A DNA stretch of 64,000 nucleotides. It comes from Lepidurus packardi. Lineage: Eukaryota; Arthropoda; Branchiopoda; Notostraca; Triopsidae. The notes beneath the pieces are model-generated. The model saw nothing but the letters and a program-made list of their open reading frames with translations. It ran no database searches and was not told where the DNA came from. Shown one piece after another: positions 22,701 to 35,884 of this stretch (the stretch's first letter is position 1; each line of letters opens with the position of its first letter). A program made the position numbers and the translations under genes. The stretch lies in NCBI GenBank assembly GCA_023053545.1, contig JAKZAN010000005.1, positions 11,346,001 through 11,410,000 on the forward strand. The letters run 5' to 3'.

Positions 22701-25637
22701 TAGTAGGTCAATGCCACTGGACAAGCTTTTTACAGCTCTTCCAAATGTGCGCTGCTGACTACGTGGATATGTATCTGATGGATTCGGTTTAACCGCTGAA
22801 TGTGCTGGGTTCCTTTTTCGTTATCCCAAGACCCCCCTCTTAGGGTATGGTATGCATCTACGTGTGTGAGTGTGTATGATGTGTGGGTGTTCTCTCCAAT
22901 CTCTTCAAAACTGGTTTTTCTTTTTTTTTTTTTTCTTTTCGCTCGTTTTCTTTTTATGTCTCGTCCCATGTCTTTCAAAAGTCGCTAACCTTGTTGTTTG
23001 TTGTAAATGGAAACCTTAAGGATTGCAATTCAAGCCATTTCCTCAATGGGTTTCTTCCAAAAAAAAAAAAAATGTTTTACTGCCCCTCCCACACAACCAC
23101 TATAACCACTCCCCAGCATAATGGCTTTCGGATGACAATATATAAGCGACCACAAGGACATCACTCATTCTCTATTCCTGTTAATCTTCTGGGTGAATGG
23201 AATGGCAATGAGCTGGATTTCTATGAATTTTCAATGAATGACCCAAACTCCCATTTTGTGTTTATTTCATTTTTTTTTTCAATTGAGGCGTATTTCTCCT
23301 GATACAGATTTGGAAGAGAGCGAAGAGAACCTTATAAAAATAATCAAGGAACACTCCCACCCATAGCGAGGCCAAGGCCAATTTTTTGGCGGTTCCGTTT
23401 GAAGGGATTTGTTTTTTTAAAAAATATTTTTCAAATGTTATTTTCGTTTCCATTTTTATTAACTTCTATTTTTCGCCCTTCAAAGACCTAACGCGATTAT
23501 ATTCTCGGAAGAATGTGCTCTTAGGAGCAGTCAAACATAAGACGATCCATCATACGATATGTCCCAAGAAGGTAAGAGGGTAAATGGGAACGCTATGCTG
23601 CACCCAGTTTGTTTGAGTCCGCACCAAAATGGATTTCTTATTTTGAGAATAAGGTTCTGGGTTGGTGGTTGGTATAGGTTACCTTTAGCTCCACACGCCG
23701 TTGGCCGTTAGGGGGTTGGGGTGGTCATATTTGAAAAGGTTCTTGGAGGAAGAGGGGGGGGGGAGATTGTGTGGGAAAAGGCCAAAAAGGCGCCATGCAG
23801 TCTAGTATGCTGAGAGAGAGCTTTGGTAAGAGCTTGAAAGAAACGTTTAATTCCAGAAAAAGGGAGACGTGAGGGCGCCAGACTAAACGTCTCTCGACTG
23901 GCCTTTTTTTATTATTTTTTTTTTTTAAAGTTGTGGTTTTGAGTTTCTGCTGAGAAAAGGAAAATGTTTAAGGTCCCGGGGGAGATTGGGGAAGAAAGGA
24001 ACAACAAAAGGCTCTATTTATAATGATGTATACAACATCACAGTTCATTGCCTTTTGGGTTTGTATTGGTTAGAAAAGCTTATTAGAAAAAGCGCCTGAT
24101 TTTCTGTGCTTTTTGTAGGAGCCGTTTTCTGGGAAAGTTCTTACCGTTAGGAAAGTGACGCCACGCGCAGAAACAAAATGGCGGGGACTCGAGCCGCTTC
24201 CGGGATCCGCCATTTCCCGTTTTTTTGGGGGCTTACTCAACCCAACTCCCGTTTTTTGTGTTCGTGGATGGCTGTACGTCACGTCATCCTTGGATTTCGT
24301 ATTAAATTGAGGGATTTTCTTAGAAAACAGTCTAACATTTATAAGACATATAAGATCATTTTAGAAACACCAAATAATCAAAGAAAAATCAAGTCAGTGT
24401 GGCTGAAACGTCATAGCAAGTAGAATAAAAAGTTGATCGATGTTTGTAACTAAATATAATGGGTGGATTCATATAGTTTAGTACTTCAATACTATAATAA
24501 ATGAAATAATACTAATGAATTAATAGAATGTAATGATGAAGTAATATAATACATGAAATCATAATAACGAGTCCATTGAATGTATTGCTTAATAATATAA
24601 TATAATGTAATATAATGATGTAAGTAGTGTGGATGTGGATGTGGTGTAGGTTGATTGTTGGATCACTTATCTGAAATCGGATCTCTATCTGCGCAGACCC
24701 AAAGTTTCACAAAGAGGGGGGTGGGGGAGAGTTGAAGACGCCGAATCTCAACTCAGTAAGTGTTTAAGGCCAAAGAAGAGATTGCAAGGCCGAAAATGCT
24801 GTGCGTTTTCTTCATCTGCGAGTTTGGAAGCGACTTGTTCAATGCCACGGGTTCATTACTTATGGAAGCCAATGGGGAGTTCTCTCCATTATTTTTGTTC
24901 CTTTTTTTGCTGGCGTTATGAGATAAGAGGAGGAGGAGGAGTAGTCTAAGAAGAAGACGAAGAAGAAGGAGAGAAACAAAAGAAACGAAGGCTAAACGCT
25001 CAAGCCATCTTTATTCTCGGACGTCTCCTGTGTGCGTAAGATGTAGATGTGTATGTAAAGCTGTGTTGGCGGATCTTCTGGCTTCTACCGTATGTTTGGC
25101 GGATCTCTCAATACACACACTCATACACCACTTTCCCAAAAGACCAGACAGGACACAAGGGGGGAGGGCAGGAGCCAGCAAACGCAAACGTCACGCGGAC
25201 ACACACATCTTCTCTCCACTCTCTTCCTTCTTGGCTTATTGCTAAGTCTTGTTCGAGTTTTTCTTTGGTCTTGGGGATTCTTTTTTGGAATCCCGAACCA
25301 CTTTTACTGCTCCTGGTCCACTTTTTAAACGACGAGGTCTCCACAGACAGCCTGGCAGACTGGCAGCGTCCACCTTCCGAGTCACATCTCTCTTACAACC
25401 ACTCGTCCCAAAGAGTTCCACTCTGAGTTCGAGGTAGTGATTCTCGAATTTTGGACTCAATTCTTGACTTTGGCTAAAAGTCTTTCGATCTGTCAAGGCA
25501 GATCACTTCAACGTTACAATCTTACGCTGCCACCAAGTGAATCCCCCAAACAAACCCCAGTGCTAGTAATTGAACAGTGAAGGCGAGTCAGGGTTTTCGT
25601 ATTGATAGGAAAAGACTGTTGGGAACTTTGGAGAATC
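19783..25637. other. Large intergenic region, no gene recognised
   Basis: 5.8 kb was read in six frames without a domain-bearing exon. It holds pyrimidine-rich strand-biased stretches (22030-22340), TC and A/T homopolymers, and a GC-richer block at 24120-24290. Possible non-coding exons or enhancers cannot be excluded. Confidence 0.45.
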
Positions 25638-28600
25638 ATGAGGAAGATGATTCAAATCGTGTGGCCCGTCATGATCCTTTTGGCGTTACCAATGGTCAGC
25701 GGGCGCTCGGCAGGATCAGCAGGATCGGCGGCAGCGACAACGTGTCCCTCAGACCGTTTCCTAGTCTACCGCGTCACCTTAGTCACGCACTGGTCCAGGG
25801 AGTTATTTCCCAAGCAGTACCCTGAATGGCGACCCCCTGCGCAATGGTCCAAAGTCATTGGTAAGATGAATTTCCATTTATTTTCGATTTTTTTTCCAAG
25901 TTGTTTTTCTTTGACAAGTAATGTAATCATGGCAAATGAAATTATAGAGGACATTTGTTTTCATGGAAATTAATTAAGTCCATTAATTTCCAGAGAAACT
26001 AAGTAGTTTAAATAGAAATTCATTCGTTTTGGAAATTAAGAAATTTAAGAAATTATCCTTTTGGCGTTACCAATGGTCAGCGGGCGCTCGGCAGGATCAA
26101 TTTGATTTTGTTCTCTAGTTTTTTTGAATCTTTGTTCGGGTTATCAAATTTGGGTTAATTGAGAGCTGAAAGTTGGGTACTTTGCTTTGTTGAGGTTTGG
26201 CTTTCAGGTTAAGATGTATTCCAGTCATTAATCAATGATAGGAAAGCGAATAGTTTCCAGTGAGTTTTTGCGGACAAGTTTGGTTTCGCCAAAACAAGTT
26301 TGGCTACTTAAGTTATGGAAAGCGAGCTTGCAACCACAAGCTTACGATGTTACGATATGCATTGCATTCTCCTTAGAGGCATTTTCAAATAGGAAATTCG
26401 GATTCTTAAATTGTGGTTTGGGTAATTTTTTCTTTCAGAGATCTCAATTTAAACTTTGCAGAACGTGCTCAATTCTGTTCATGGCTCTAGCAATTCTGTT
26501 CTAGCTAGTATATCAAAATTGCGTCAAAATTTCGCTTTACAATTTCACAAAATAGTTGTCAAACTGGCTTAGGGGATTAGAATTTCAATTAATTTAGAAT
26601 TTGAATAGAATTGACCCCATAGATCGTAGGATCACTCAATCGTACTCCAAACTACAATTTATTCAAAAATCCTTTCATCCATAATGCCAGAGGTATATTC
26701 TAGTAACTATTTCTGCCAATTTTTATGAGATTGAATCTTGCAAAAATTTGCAAATTTCAATTAAACTCTCCCATGATCTTAAGTTACCCCTCGCTAGAAG
26801 TGCATCTAAATTTCCCCCTTCATTTATAACTAACCCCTCCAGTTCGCTCAGGAACGTAAAACTCCCTTCATGTCAGCGCATATTCATAAAATATAAATGA
26901 ACCAGCTAGACGTCGAACCAGATTTAGCGCGATACTGGGTTAAGTCATGCAAATGAAGACGTTTGTGAGTGACCGTCAGGAACCTTGGCAAAGGTCAGCG
27001 TCATGTGTTTATTCTATAGCGTCGACAGAAACGAACGTAAATGGGAGAGATCCCAAAAGACATTAAAAAAAACACAGCAAACAAAAAGACTTTCACTCAA
27101 AAAAATAAAAAAAAATAAAAAAAAATTGAGAAGCCCTAGAGTAGAGTTGGGACTTTTTTAACGAGCCACACCTTTATCAAGGTTGGGTTTCGACTTTTGC
27201 GTTGACTAACGCAATACTCTCCTGCTCTTCCAAATTTCTCCAAAAAAATAAACCTAAATAAACCTAGAAAAATAAAAAATACCTGAAAACAGAACGAAAG
27301 GAGTTTTCCCTCTCAAAGGGTCTCAAAGAAAAATCTCAATTAAATAAGAAAAAAAAAATAGAACCTTCCTAAACCATATAGGGTATAATCATTGATTACA
27401 AAGATTCTTTTTTTTGCCACCAACGTGATTACAGACCATATTTGGAGAAAGAAAAGGTTTGAGGATTTTTTTTTTTTTTTTTTTTAAGTTTTAGTTTTCT
27501 TGGGGCAGGTTCTGGAATCTGGCCCGGAGTCAGTTTGCTTTACTCCAAAGTATATAGAAAGTTTCAGAGGTGCCAAAAAGCGTGACTCATGCTTATCAGC
27601 CTTCATCAGCACGTCCTTGTCTTAATGACTGAAGTAACGCGTTGATGAAGACGACAGGTTGTTAGTAGTTTTTTTCTTTCTTTTTTTTCCGTGTGGTTTC
27701 TGGCTCCGATACTTGTGTAAAGTATATAATTGGATGAATTTTCGTAGGTTTTAATTGAATTTTTTTTACTGAGGCTGTGCTTTTTATTTTTGGTTTATTC
27801 ATCAGTTGGTTCATTAGCGGATGATGACAAAGGTTAAGTTGAGTTTGCTTTGGATCTTGAGGAAAGGAAAATAATGTTATTTTTTTAACGTAAAAGGGCG
27901 GTCACATGATGCGTCATACACACTGTTCCGGGTTGGACGCGAAGCAACTGCCGGCATAAAGGAATTCGCGGAATCAGGAAGGAGTGATTTGCTCGATTCC
28001 CAAGCTCAAGGTGATGGAGGTGTTTTGGACGAGTTTAACGCACCCGCGATTATGACCGGAGAAGGAAGAATCGAAGCCGAGTTCTTTGTCGATGGCAACC
28101 ATTCCAAGGTAAGCCATGAATTTGGTGATTCTTAAGTGATTCCCATGAGTTTTTGGGTGATTCTAAGGGATTTTTAGATAACTAGTAAAAGATTCTTGCT
28201 GGTGCCTTTTGAGTTTAGTGATTCTAAAACGATTCTTGACTTTTCCAATAATTTTCTTTTAAATATATGGATTTTCGTAGCTTTATTTGAGATTCTGGAG
28301 TGTTGAAAGGAAATGTTCATTACATAACGGGGAGCTTTTTGGTGATTCTGAAAGGATTCTTAGTGATTCTGTAAGATTCATAGTGATTCCTAAGTTTTCT
28401 AAACGCCTAATTGGAATCCCAGTTAGCTCACTAATACGTACAGTAAGTGAAGTTTTCAGGAAAAATCTCAATGTTGATTCTCCCTGATTCTAGTCATCGA
28501 TAACTGATTCTAACTAGCTAAAATCTCCCAATTCAGTACGATTCTTCCAACAAATTTACTCATCCAAGTCTCGAATCATCAAATCACTAAATTCACGCCG

Positions 28601-31600
28601 ATTCTATCACCATTTTACCATCTATTACTTCAATCATAGTGATTCTCTTCCATTCCTTGAACTTTCTACAAAACTTTTCCTCTGATTTTTCCGTCTCTTT
28701 CAAACTTTTTGGAAATTTGGGCCTCAAACTCATTGATTCTAATTCTTCCAAATCTACTAGTAACTCCATTGAAACCACTTCCTTTCTTTGAATCAATTTT
28801 AGAAAACTCGACTGATTTCACAGATAAATAACTCCGACTATCTATTAACTAATGGATTGAAAATAAATTCAACTAATAAGTTATTCAACTTTCCCAGGTG
28901 TCTTTGGCCAGTAGGGTGGTGCCATCCCCGGATTGGTTCATCGGCTTGGATAGCTTAGATTTATGCGCAGAGGGCAGTTGGATCGATAGCCTCGCCATCA
29001 AAGTAAACCAAAGCCCGAAAACCTCACCTAAACAACTCAAAACCCAAGAAAAAAAAATATAATTTCACTACTCTGTTTTTAGGTCGGACCACTCGACGCT
29101 GGGACAGACAACGGGTTCACCTTCACGTCACCCAACTGGCCGACTCAGCCGGCTGAGAAAATCACCCGAATCACTTCCCAAGCTCCGAGTCATCCCGCCA
29201 ACTCTTTTTACTACCCCGAGATGAAAGATCTGCCGCCACTTGCCACTTTCTATTTCGTTAAAGTGAGTCTCTCTTTCTTTCCGACTCTGGGACTCTCTCC
29301 AACTCCACCTTCTTCTTTTTTATTATATATATAATCTAATCCTATTAAAGCCCTGGTCCGAAGAATCCTTAACATCTGCTCACGAGGTTGAGCTCACCTT
29401 TCGCACCTGGAACTCTATAAATTCTTGGCCCAAACGAGTGACGGTTTGGAATCCCGACCCCATTTGGGTCTTTCAGGTCGTTCATCTGTCCTTAAAGCTC
29501 TTCTTTTAAGGGTGACACCTTTTAGATAAAGAAAAAAGGAACACTTTGTTGGCAGACCCAATAAAATAAAAAATAGCAAAAAAGAATGGAGAAAGTTCTT
29601 TAAATAATAGTCAACAAGTGGTGGAGCTCACTTTAAAGACTCAAGGAAAAGCTCGAAAAGGCAGTCGAGAACCGTTGGAGACTAAATTTCAACAGCTTGT
29701 CGCTTTGAGACTTGGAGCCATTAATTAAAACAGCTTTGGGTGGCCTGATTAGGAAGCAATGTCGCTTTGTCAGCGATCTATCAATTCCCTCTAACGACAA
29801 CTTAAAGTCATTCCTTAACGTCTTGTACGAAAGTCCTAATTAGGCGAAAATGCTTTGGCGCATTTTTACCTGACCAAATTTGGCACACGATTTTCCTGCT
29901 TTGATTTACCATTTCATTTTTGCAAGCGTCCAACTCAAGTTCCTTCCTATTCCCTTTGGACTTTTCTCAATTAAATATCGATTTTGTATCTCGTAAATAT
30001 CATAAATCCTTAGTTTAGTATCAATTCTCCCTCTTATTTACGTCCAGTCTCGATTTTTTGTTCATTTTCCAAATTAGCTATCGATTTTTCATCGTAAATC
30101 CTTAGTTTAGTATCGATTTTGCTTCTAGTTCGTTCCGACAAAGAATTTGATTTATTTTCTGCATTAGCTATCAATTTTTCATCGTAAATCCTTAGTTTAG
30201 TATCGATTTTGCTTGTAGTTCGTTCCAACAACGAATTTTATTTATTTTCTGAATTAGCTATCGTTTTTTCTCATAAATCCTTAGCGTACTATCGATTAGC
30301 GTACTCTTGTTAATTTAATTTGATAATCGATTTTTAGTCATTTCGGCAATGTTTTGTTTATTTATTTATGAATTAGATATTTATATTCTACTTCATTTCT
30401 GAGTTCTACATCGATCTTTAATAATTCATCACGATTCGTTGGTCGTTTGGCTATGAATTTCTAGCTAATGTTTTGGAATTCGAAATCCATATTGAGAAAT
30501 AGGTTTCAATATTAATTTGTAAGCTTGTAATCGACCTGTATCCAATTTGTAATATGTAATCGAATTTGGAAATATGTAGTTGTAATACGTATTTGTAATA
30601 TGTAATCGAATTTGTTGGGTTTAATTTAATGAGGTTTAATTTCTTGTATCGATGTTTTTAGGTGAAGCAGTACCAATTGTCTGAAGAGTTCCATTTGCCA
30701 CCGCCATTCAATGCAGCGCCCAATGGAGTGGAAAATGCGGAAACGGTCATGAGTTCGTCGCCCGCGGGAGAACAAGAGGAAGTAGCGCACGCGTTTATCA
30801 GCGAAGAGCAGAATAACGAGACCTACCGAAAGGTGGAGAAGAAGGTGAAGAAATCGGGCAAGACGGTTATCACCAGTACTAGCGGCAAACCCAGCGCGTT
30901 ACTCAAATCGTTGGTTGCGGAGTATAGCAAGAAGGAGAATCGCGGACGTAACAATCGTCGCTCGCGCAAGACTCTGGGTAATTTTCAAGGATTTTAATAA
31001 TTCTCAAGAAAATTTCTACCAGAATTGGAGTGTTTAGGAAGGAACTGAAGACGAATCGATCTGATTCCATGACTCGATCTTTGATCTCTGCGGTTCTTAT
31101 AGAGTCAGAGAGTCGAATTCTTGCTAGAAGCTTAAGTTGAATAGTAGAATCAATGTAAAACACAATTTGATGAAATAGATTGTTAAACTGTCGAAGAAAT
31201 CTTCACATTCAATCGAGATTCACTTTAATTTTAGAAATAATCGTTACGAAATCTTAAATTTTTCCATAGATCTTTCGATTAATACTTCCATATCGATTCC
31301 TATAAAACTAAAACTAAGAATTCAATGATCTAGCGGCAATTTCCAATTACTAAAAATTAATATCATTGAAAATTAAACCCATTTAAGCTAAGTTTTCAAT
31401 GATCTAGCTAACTTGATCTAGTTTTCATCTAAAATCGACTTACAGTTGATTCTAGTTTAAAATACAGTACTAATCTAAACAAAAAAATAATCGATAAAGA
31501 GTGAGAGACTGGGAATCCTATTTTGAATCAACTCATCTTTATCAAGTTCAAACTTAGAATCAATCATTCGAGAATCTACAGAGTCAGCCAATCTTACAAA

Positions 31601-31825
31601 ATTATCTCTTTTCTCTTTTAAGTAGCTGGGAGACCGCGAGCTTGTGAAGTGGGGGCGTGGTCAGCATGGTCAGCTTGCACCAAATCGTGCGGAATCGGAG
31701 AATCAGTGCGCACCCGCAAAGTGATTGCACAAGCTCGGCGTGGCGGTGATCCTTGCCCCGCGCTGGAAGAACGCCAATGGTGTGGTTCCTCTCGAGACTG
31801 CTCGCATAACTACTTCGACTGGTAG
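25638..31825 (+). CDS. Mindin/spondin-2-like secreted protein, copy 1
   Basis: Six exons: 25638-25860, 27897-28108, 28898-29002, 29083-29262, 30662-30977, 31626-31825, giving 411 aa. A signal peptide covers residues 1-22. The Spondin_N domain spans about 37-230: YRVTLVTHWSRELFPKQYPEWRPPAQWS, GRSHDASYTLFR, VPSPDWFIGLDSLDLC, DAGTDNGFTFTSPNW and HPANSFYYPE are hallmark blocks. A non-conserved linker (about 237-345) becomes strongly basic and ends NRRSRK, a plausible furin-type site. A thrombospondin type 1 repeat closes the protein (about 348-403, GAWSAWSACTKSC). Mindin is an extracellular matrix protein that in vertebrates also acts as a microbial pattern receptor. The linker makes it longer than vertebrate mindin (~330 aa). 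A 42-codon phase-0 open segment at 29351-29476 might be an optional exon. Confidence 0.9.
26055..26099 (+). repeat. Intronic copy of mindin-1 exon 1 sequence
   Basis: This 45-bp stretch is identical to 25674-25718, the part of exon 1 that encodes the end of the signal peptide. It lies in intron 1, same orientation, 381 bp downstream. Confidence 0.9.
26555..26785 (+). repeat. Dispersed repeat, copy A
   Basis: This stretch is similar in order and sequence to 35885-36085. Shared blocks include CAAACTGGCTTA, ATCGTAGGATC, AATCGTACTC.AAACT, TTTATTCAAAAAT and CTCTCC.ATGATC. It lies in intron 1 of mindin copy 1. Confidence 0.75.
28110..28420 (+). repeat. GTGATTCT-rich intronic array
   Basis: Intron 2 of mindin copy 1 contains many loosely spaced GTGATTCT/GATTCTTA units, with no strict period. 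Confidence 0.55.
30030..30300 (+). repeat. ~100-bp tandem repeat in mindin-1 intron 4
   Basis: Two and a half to three copies of a unit containing ATCGTAAATCCTTAGTTTAG, TATCGATTTTGCTT and AGTTCGTTCC run head to tail. An open frame on the opposite strand only reflects the repeat. Confidence 0.75.
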
Positions 31826-32142
31826 AATCAATGATTCTCCTCTCCCCTTTAGGGAAACTTGTGGAGTTTTCCTTTCATTTTCTGGCATTTATTTCCGAAT
31901 CGAGCTTTAACTTATTTGAAAAGAAAAAAAACTGCCAAGAATTTTTTAAATTTGAGCCAGGATTTTTGTTTTTATTAATTATGAACTTATTAATTATTAT
32001 TATAACTTGTAAATACTGTGTTGCTCAAATAGGAAACAAGAGCTTGCGAACGTAATTTTCTGCCCAGATTTTTTTTTTCTTTGAAAAAAAAAATGGAGGG
32101 CGGAAGCGTGACGTGTAACATCCGGCCTGATGTGATGTCAGA

Positions 32143-32166
32143 TGACGTCACGCGGCCCAGCACGTG
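32143..32166. promoter_or_regulatory. Palindromic CRE plus E-box cluster
   Basis: TGACGTCA (32143-32150) is followed by CACGTG (32161-32166) in a local GC- and CpG-rich stretch about 320 bp after the mindin-1 stop. Both are perfect palindromic binding-site motifs. A role as enhancer or as promoter of an unseen transcript is inference. Confidence 0.35.
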
Positions 32167-33471
32167 TTCCGGAGGCGGGAAAAGACGCGTCTTTTTACTG
32201 GCCTGCCCAAGAGCTGCATGGATTTAATTTCCATGTTCTTGTTGCCAAGCCAGAGTAAGGAAAAGAGTCGTTTTTTTGGGGGGGAGACAATTTTTGGCGT
32301 TGCACGAGCAAACGCGTGCTTAGTAATTTTAATGAACGTAAACGTGAATCATTCCTGCATAATTTATATTTGGTTTCTCCTAAATTTAAATGGCGGCTTT
32401 TTGTTTAAGGTAGTGAACCTGAACCTGACCTTTTCAAACTAGTTGCTCGAAGAGTTTTTTTTTTTTTTTTTTTAATTTTATTTCTTAACCTGTTGAAGTG
32501 AACACGTGTGATTTGCTGAAGTGTATATATCAAAAGCCAAATTAGGATGTGAATTAATTAGTTAGCATTTATTTTAATATGGAAGGAAGATTTGGAGAGG
32601 GTGCGCTTTGAAAGTGGAGCTTCGTTGGGCTAATTACTTGTGGCTTATTAACCTATGGAATAATAAGGGGCCTTTGCGCGCAAAATTGTGTGATATTTGT
32701 AAAGAAAACAAATTTTATGTTTTAATATTTGTGGCGACGGACAACATCGACAACAAAAAACACTAGCCCACCTTTATCAGTGCCAAGATTTTTGCTAAAG
32801 TGGAATACTACTTTTTTGGAAATAGATCCCTTACAAAGTTGTACGACAACCGACTTTTTATTTATAACTTTTCCAGGAAATTGGGACTTTGATCGCATCG
32901 GGGAGCTTTGTCATAATAAAGGAACGAGTTTTAGGAGCACATCATTAATTAGCCGAACCCTTTACAGAAAGTCTAATTGCCTCTGTCAGTCCAGTAAATC
33001 GGACGTGGAAGGCTTTAATGATGTCTAAAGCCTTGCGAAAGTTTGAAGAGGAAATTTGTCCAACAAGAGAAGAAACTGTCCGCTTTGGGCGGTCGAATTC
33101 ATATGTTGTGCCCTAAAATTCGGTGTTTTTAACTTGATTTTCTTTGGAAGCTTGTCAACCTGCGAAGGTGACGAAATTTGTCTAAAATGCGAAAAGGGCG
33201 AATTTGGAAAATGCAATCAAAACGTTCTTATCGGCCGGTACCACGAAAAACGACAGGCGTAAATTATCTACCGGCGTTTGATTTGGGAACCGAAGGACTC
33301 GGTTCACATCCAAAACAGCATAATTTTGCAAACTGCTTTTAACAGTATTATCTCAGATAGCTTAAGTATTATATGGAATTCAAAGGAAGGAATATAATAT
33401 TATAGAGAGTACTGCAACTAGTAACGAGAAATTTGCAAACTGGAGTTTAATTCTTCTTATAGTTCCCGATA

Positions 33472-34061
33472 GCATATAGCCAAAACCCAACTTGTACAAA
33501 CCAGGATAGGGGAAATAGCATGGGGAAAGTTCTTACAGCGTTGCCACTTGATGACAAAATTGGTGCTTATAAGAGTAAGGCCTTTAGTGTGCTAAGATAA
33601 TTATGCTTTTCTGACTACTAAAACTGGTATAACCTAACCTAACTTAACGTAACCTAACCTAACCTGCTAACCTAACCTAACATGTTTAATTTCCCCGCTT
33701 TTTCCATAGACCTTAACTTATTTTGACACGATCTGGCAACGCTGTGGTTTGCACAGGTTGGGTTTGGATTTTTTCTGAAAAAGCTGCCGATATTGGAGAA
33801 AATGAAAGAGGAAGACGGATTTTGTTGAGTTGGTAACGATGTATGTACAGGACAACATGGCACGGTATCACATTCAAAAAGGAGTTTTTTCTCGAAACGC
33901 AAAAATAAAGTCAAATGGTACAGGAACATTCAATACGAGCAGCTAACCTAGCTAACCTAACCTAACATTTTTAATTTCCCCGCTTTTTGCATAGACCTCA
34001 ACTTATTTTGACACGATCTGGCAACGCTGTGGTTTGTACAGGTTGGGTTTTGGCTATATGC
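33472..34061. mobile_element. 590-bp non-autonomous DNA transposon, Mutator-like
   Basis: The ends are inverted repeats matching at 31 of the first 32 bases, each beginning GCATATAGCCAAAACCCAAC when read inward. The element is flanked by an identical 9-bp direct repeat TTCCCGATA (33463-33471 and 34062-34070), as expected of a target-site duplication. A 9-bp duplication fits Mutator-like elements. Internally, a unit of about 88 bp with CTGGCAACGCTGTGGTTTG occurs twice in direct order (near 33680 and 33965), each preceded by CCTAA repeats. There is no transposase frame. Confidence 0.87.
33630..33683 (+). repeat. CCTAA (TTAGG-type) interstitial tract
   Basis: A run of imperfect CCTAA units lies inside the 590-bp element. 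Shorter tracts occur at about 33945, 39262, 47930 and 48345. The unit equals the canonical arthropod telomere repeat, but such short tracts are common in arthropod spacers and do not imply a telomere. Confidence 0.7.
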
Positions 34062-34261
34062 TTCCCGATAGCATCGTTCCGGGTAGGGATTTTGGGATCC
34101 TAACTTGTGCTTCCAAAATTCCATTCTTTCAGAATATTTTTTAACAGTAAAGGTGTACGAGTACTTCTAAATTGAATTGTATATATGCTTCTTTGAGTAA
34201 TAGAAAACCCATAATTTGAAAGACGTGAAACTAGTGGCTTAGAGGAATTTCGGGAAATTCC

Positions 34262-34600
34262 TTCAGGAAACTTTGAATTCAAATTGCGAGCTCAGAAAAT
34301 GAATTTACCACATTTTTTTAAACTTTTCTATCAGTAATACCTCTTAGCTCGTTGCTAAACTGGCACAGTTGAAATAATTAGTAAAATATAATTAAATATA
34401 ATTAGAGAATTTGAGAAATCAAAATTACCTATCCTTGAGGAAACTTTGAATTCAAACTGCACGCTCAGAAAATGAATTTACCAAATTTTTTTTTTTTAAC
34501 TTTTCTATCAGTAATACCTCTTAGGTTGTTGCTAAACTGGAACAGTTGAAATAATTAGTAAAATCTAATTAGAGAATTTGAGATATCAAAATTACCTTTC
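34262..34600 (+). repeat. Tandem duplication of ~175 bp
   Basis: The block TCAGGAAACTTTGAATTCAA, AGAAAATGAATTTACCA, TCAGTAATACCTCTTAG and TTGCTAAACTGG.ACAG occurs from about 34262 and again from about 34437, with scattered differences and a small deletion. Confidence 0.85.
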
Positions 34601-35884
34601 CTGACCGGTTTATTTATCGTTCAGCAGGGATTCCCACTCTTCCCAGCAAATTCACGTTGGCACGCCCATCTGTCTTGTTCATGAAAGCACACCTTTACTA
34701 GCTTCACTCCATCTTAATTATGCGTAGTTAATTTTCTAGGAACTTTAATCACTGTACAATTTGTCAAAATTAATAACACTTGACAATGATAAGAATTAAT
34801 AATACTTGACAAATTCACCAACACCAATTTGGTCTTGCTCCTTTATTCCTTTAACAATCCTCTTCAGAATACGAAATGGCAATAAGGGTCTGCTACTAAT
34901 TGCGTGTGTTTTGGTTTATTATAGGGAAGTCCAAGTGGCGAGGTAATTTTTAGGACTTTGTTTGGCCTTGGGTTCCCATGATGGCCCAAGGAGTAGACGC
35001 TCGGAGAAGACTTTAATGTTTAAGATGTGCGATGCGCGCTATCTTGAAGTGTGGTCGAACCCCTTGAATAAAAATGCTCAAAGGAAAAGACGGAACGGAC
35101 AAGCTTTGATCATGGAGGCAAAAGATAAGTCATGTTTAGTCTATGCGGGATGCTACGCTGCGTGTTGTATATTTTTCTCCGCTCGCGCAAAGCCCTTCAC
35201 AACATGTATTTATGCAAAGTTGGCGTTTTCCATTCATCGCTTTCGCTCTTTTCCGCTCCACACACACAATCGAAACGTACTTAACCTCCCCAACATAGAC
35301 AAAGCTCAGAGCTATTCTATTGTTCACTCAAATTACTACTCACAATATCTTCCTATTTATCTTGACACGTTCGCCTGAAACGAACTTGGTATTTTTCGAA
35401 ATCCGAAAAGCGGAAGCTAGTATTCATCCCTAAGTACTGCATTTCAGAAGATACTTTGAACATTATGTAGGGATTGCAATTGGTAAGCTTAAATACTTGA
35501 AGATGTTCAAAACACTTTGCAAAGCGTCTACAACGCTTACCTTCGTATTTACTGTGTAGGAAAACGGAATCCCAAAGTTTCAAAATGGAATTAAAAAAAA
35601 AAAAAAAAAAATTAAACGAAGTGAATTATCGTTTGTGAATAATATATTTAATATTTGAGATTGGATGCGAAGTCGAAGAGTGTTTTAAATTTGTGGACAC
35701 ACTTGAACCGAAATTTGACAAAAGGAAATGGATTTTCCTTACGGGAATTTAGCATTGGAAAACTTAGGATTCAAATTCCGTCGTTGGAATCAGAAGCTTT
35801 TGAAGAATTCTTCGTTCTAAAAATCAAGCTTATATTACTTCTAGCTCTTACTACAAAATTATTGCAAAATCTCCTGGAACGAAT

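Noticed and set aside
32729-33262. Open frames of 63-99 aa downstream of mindin-1
   Set aside because: They are biased in composition, lack conserved motifs, and no splice pairs could extend them.
33630-33683. CCTAA tract as a telomere or chromosome-fusion scar
   Set aside because: The tract is short, imperfect and inside a transposon; similar tracts recur in other spacers.
34962-35378. 138-aa plus-strand open frame
   Set aside because: It has no recognisable domain, an uneven composition and no splice or promoter support.
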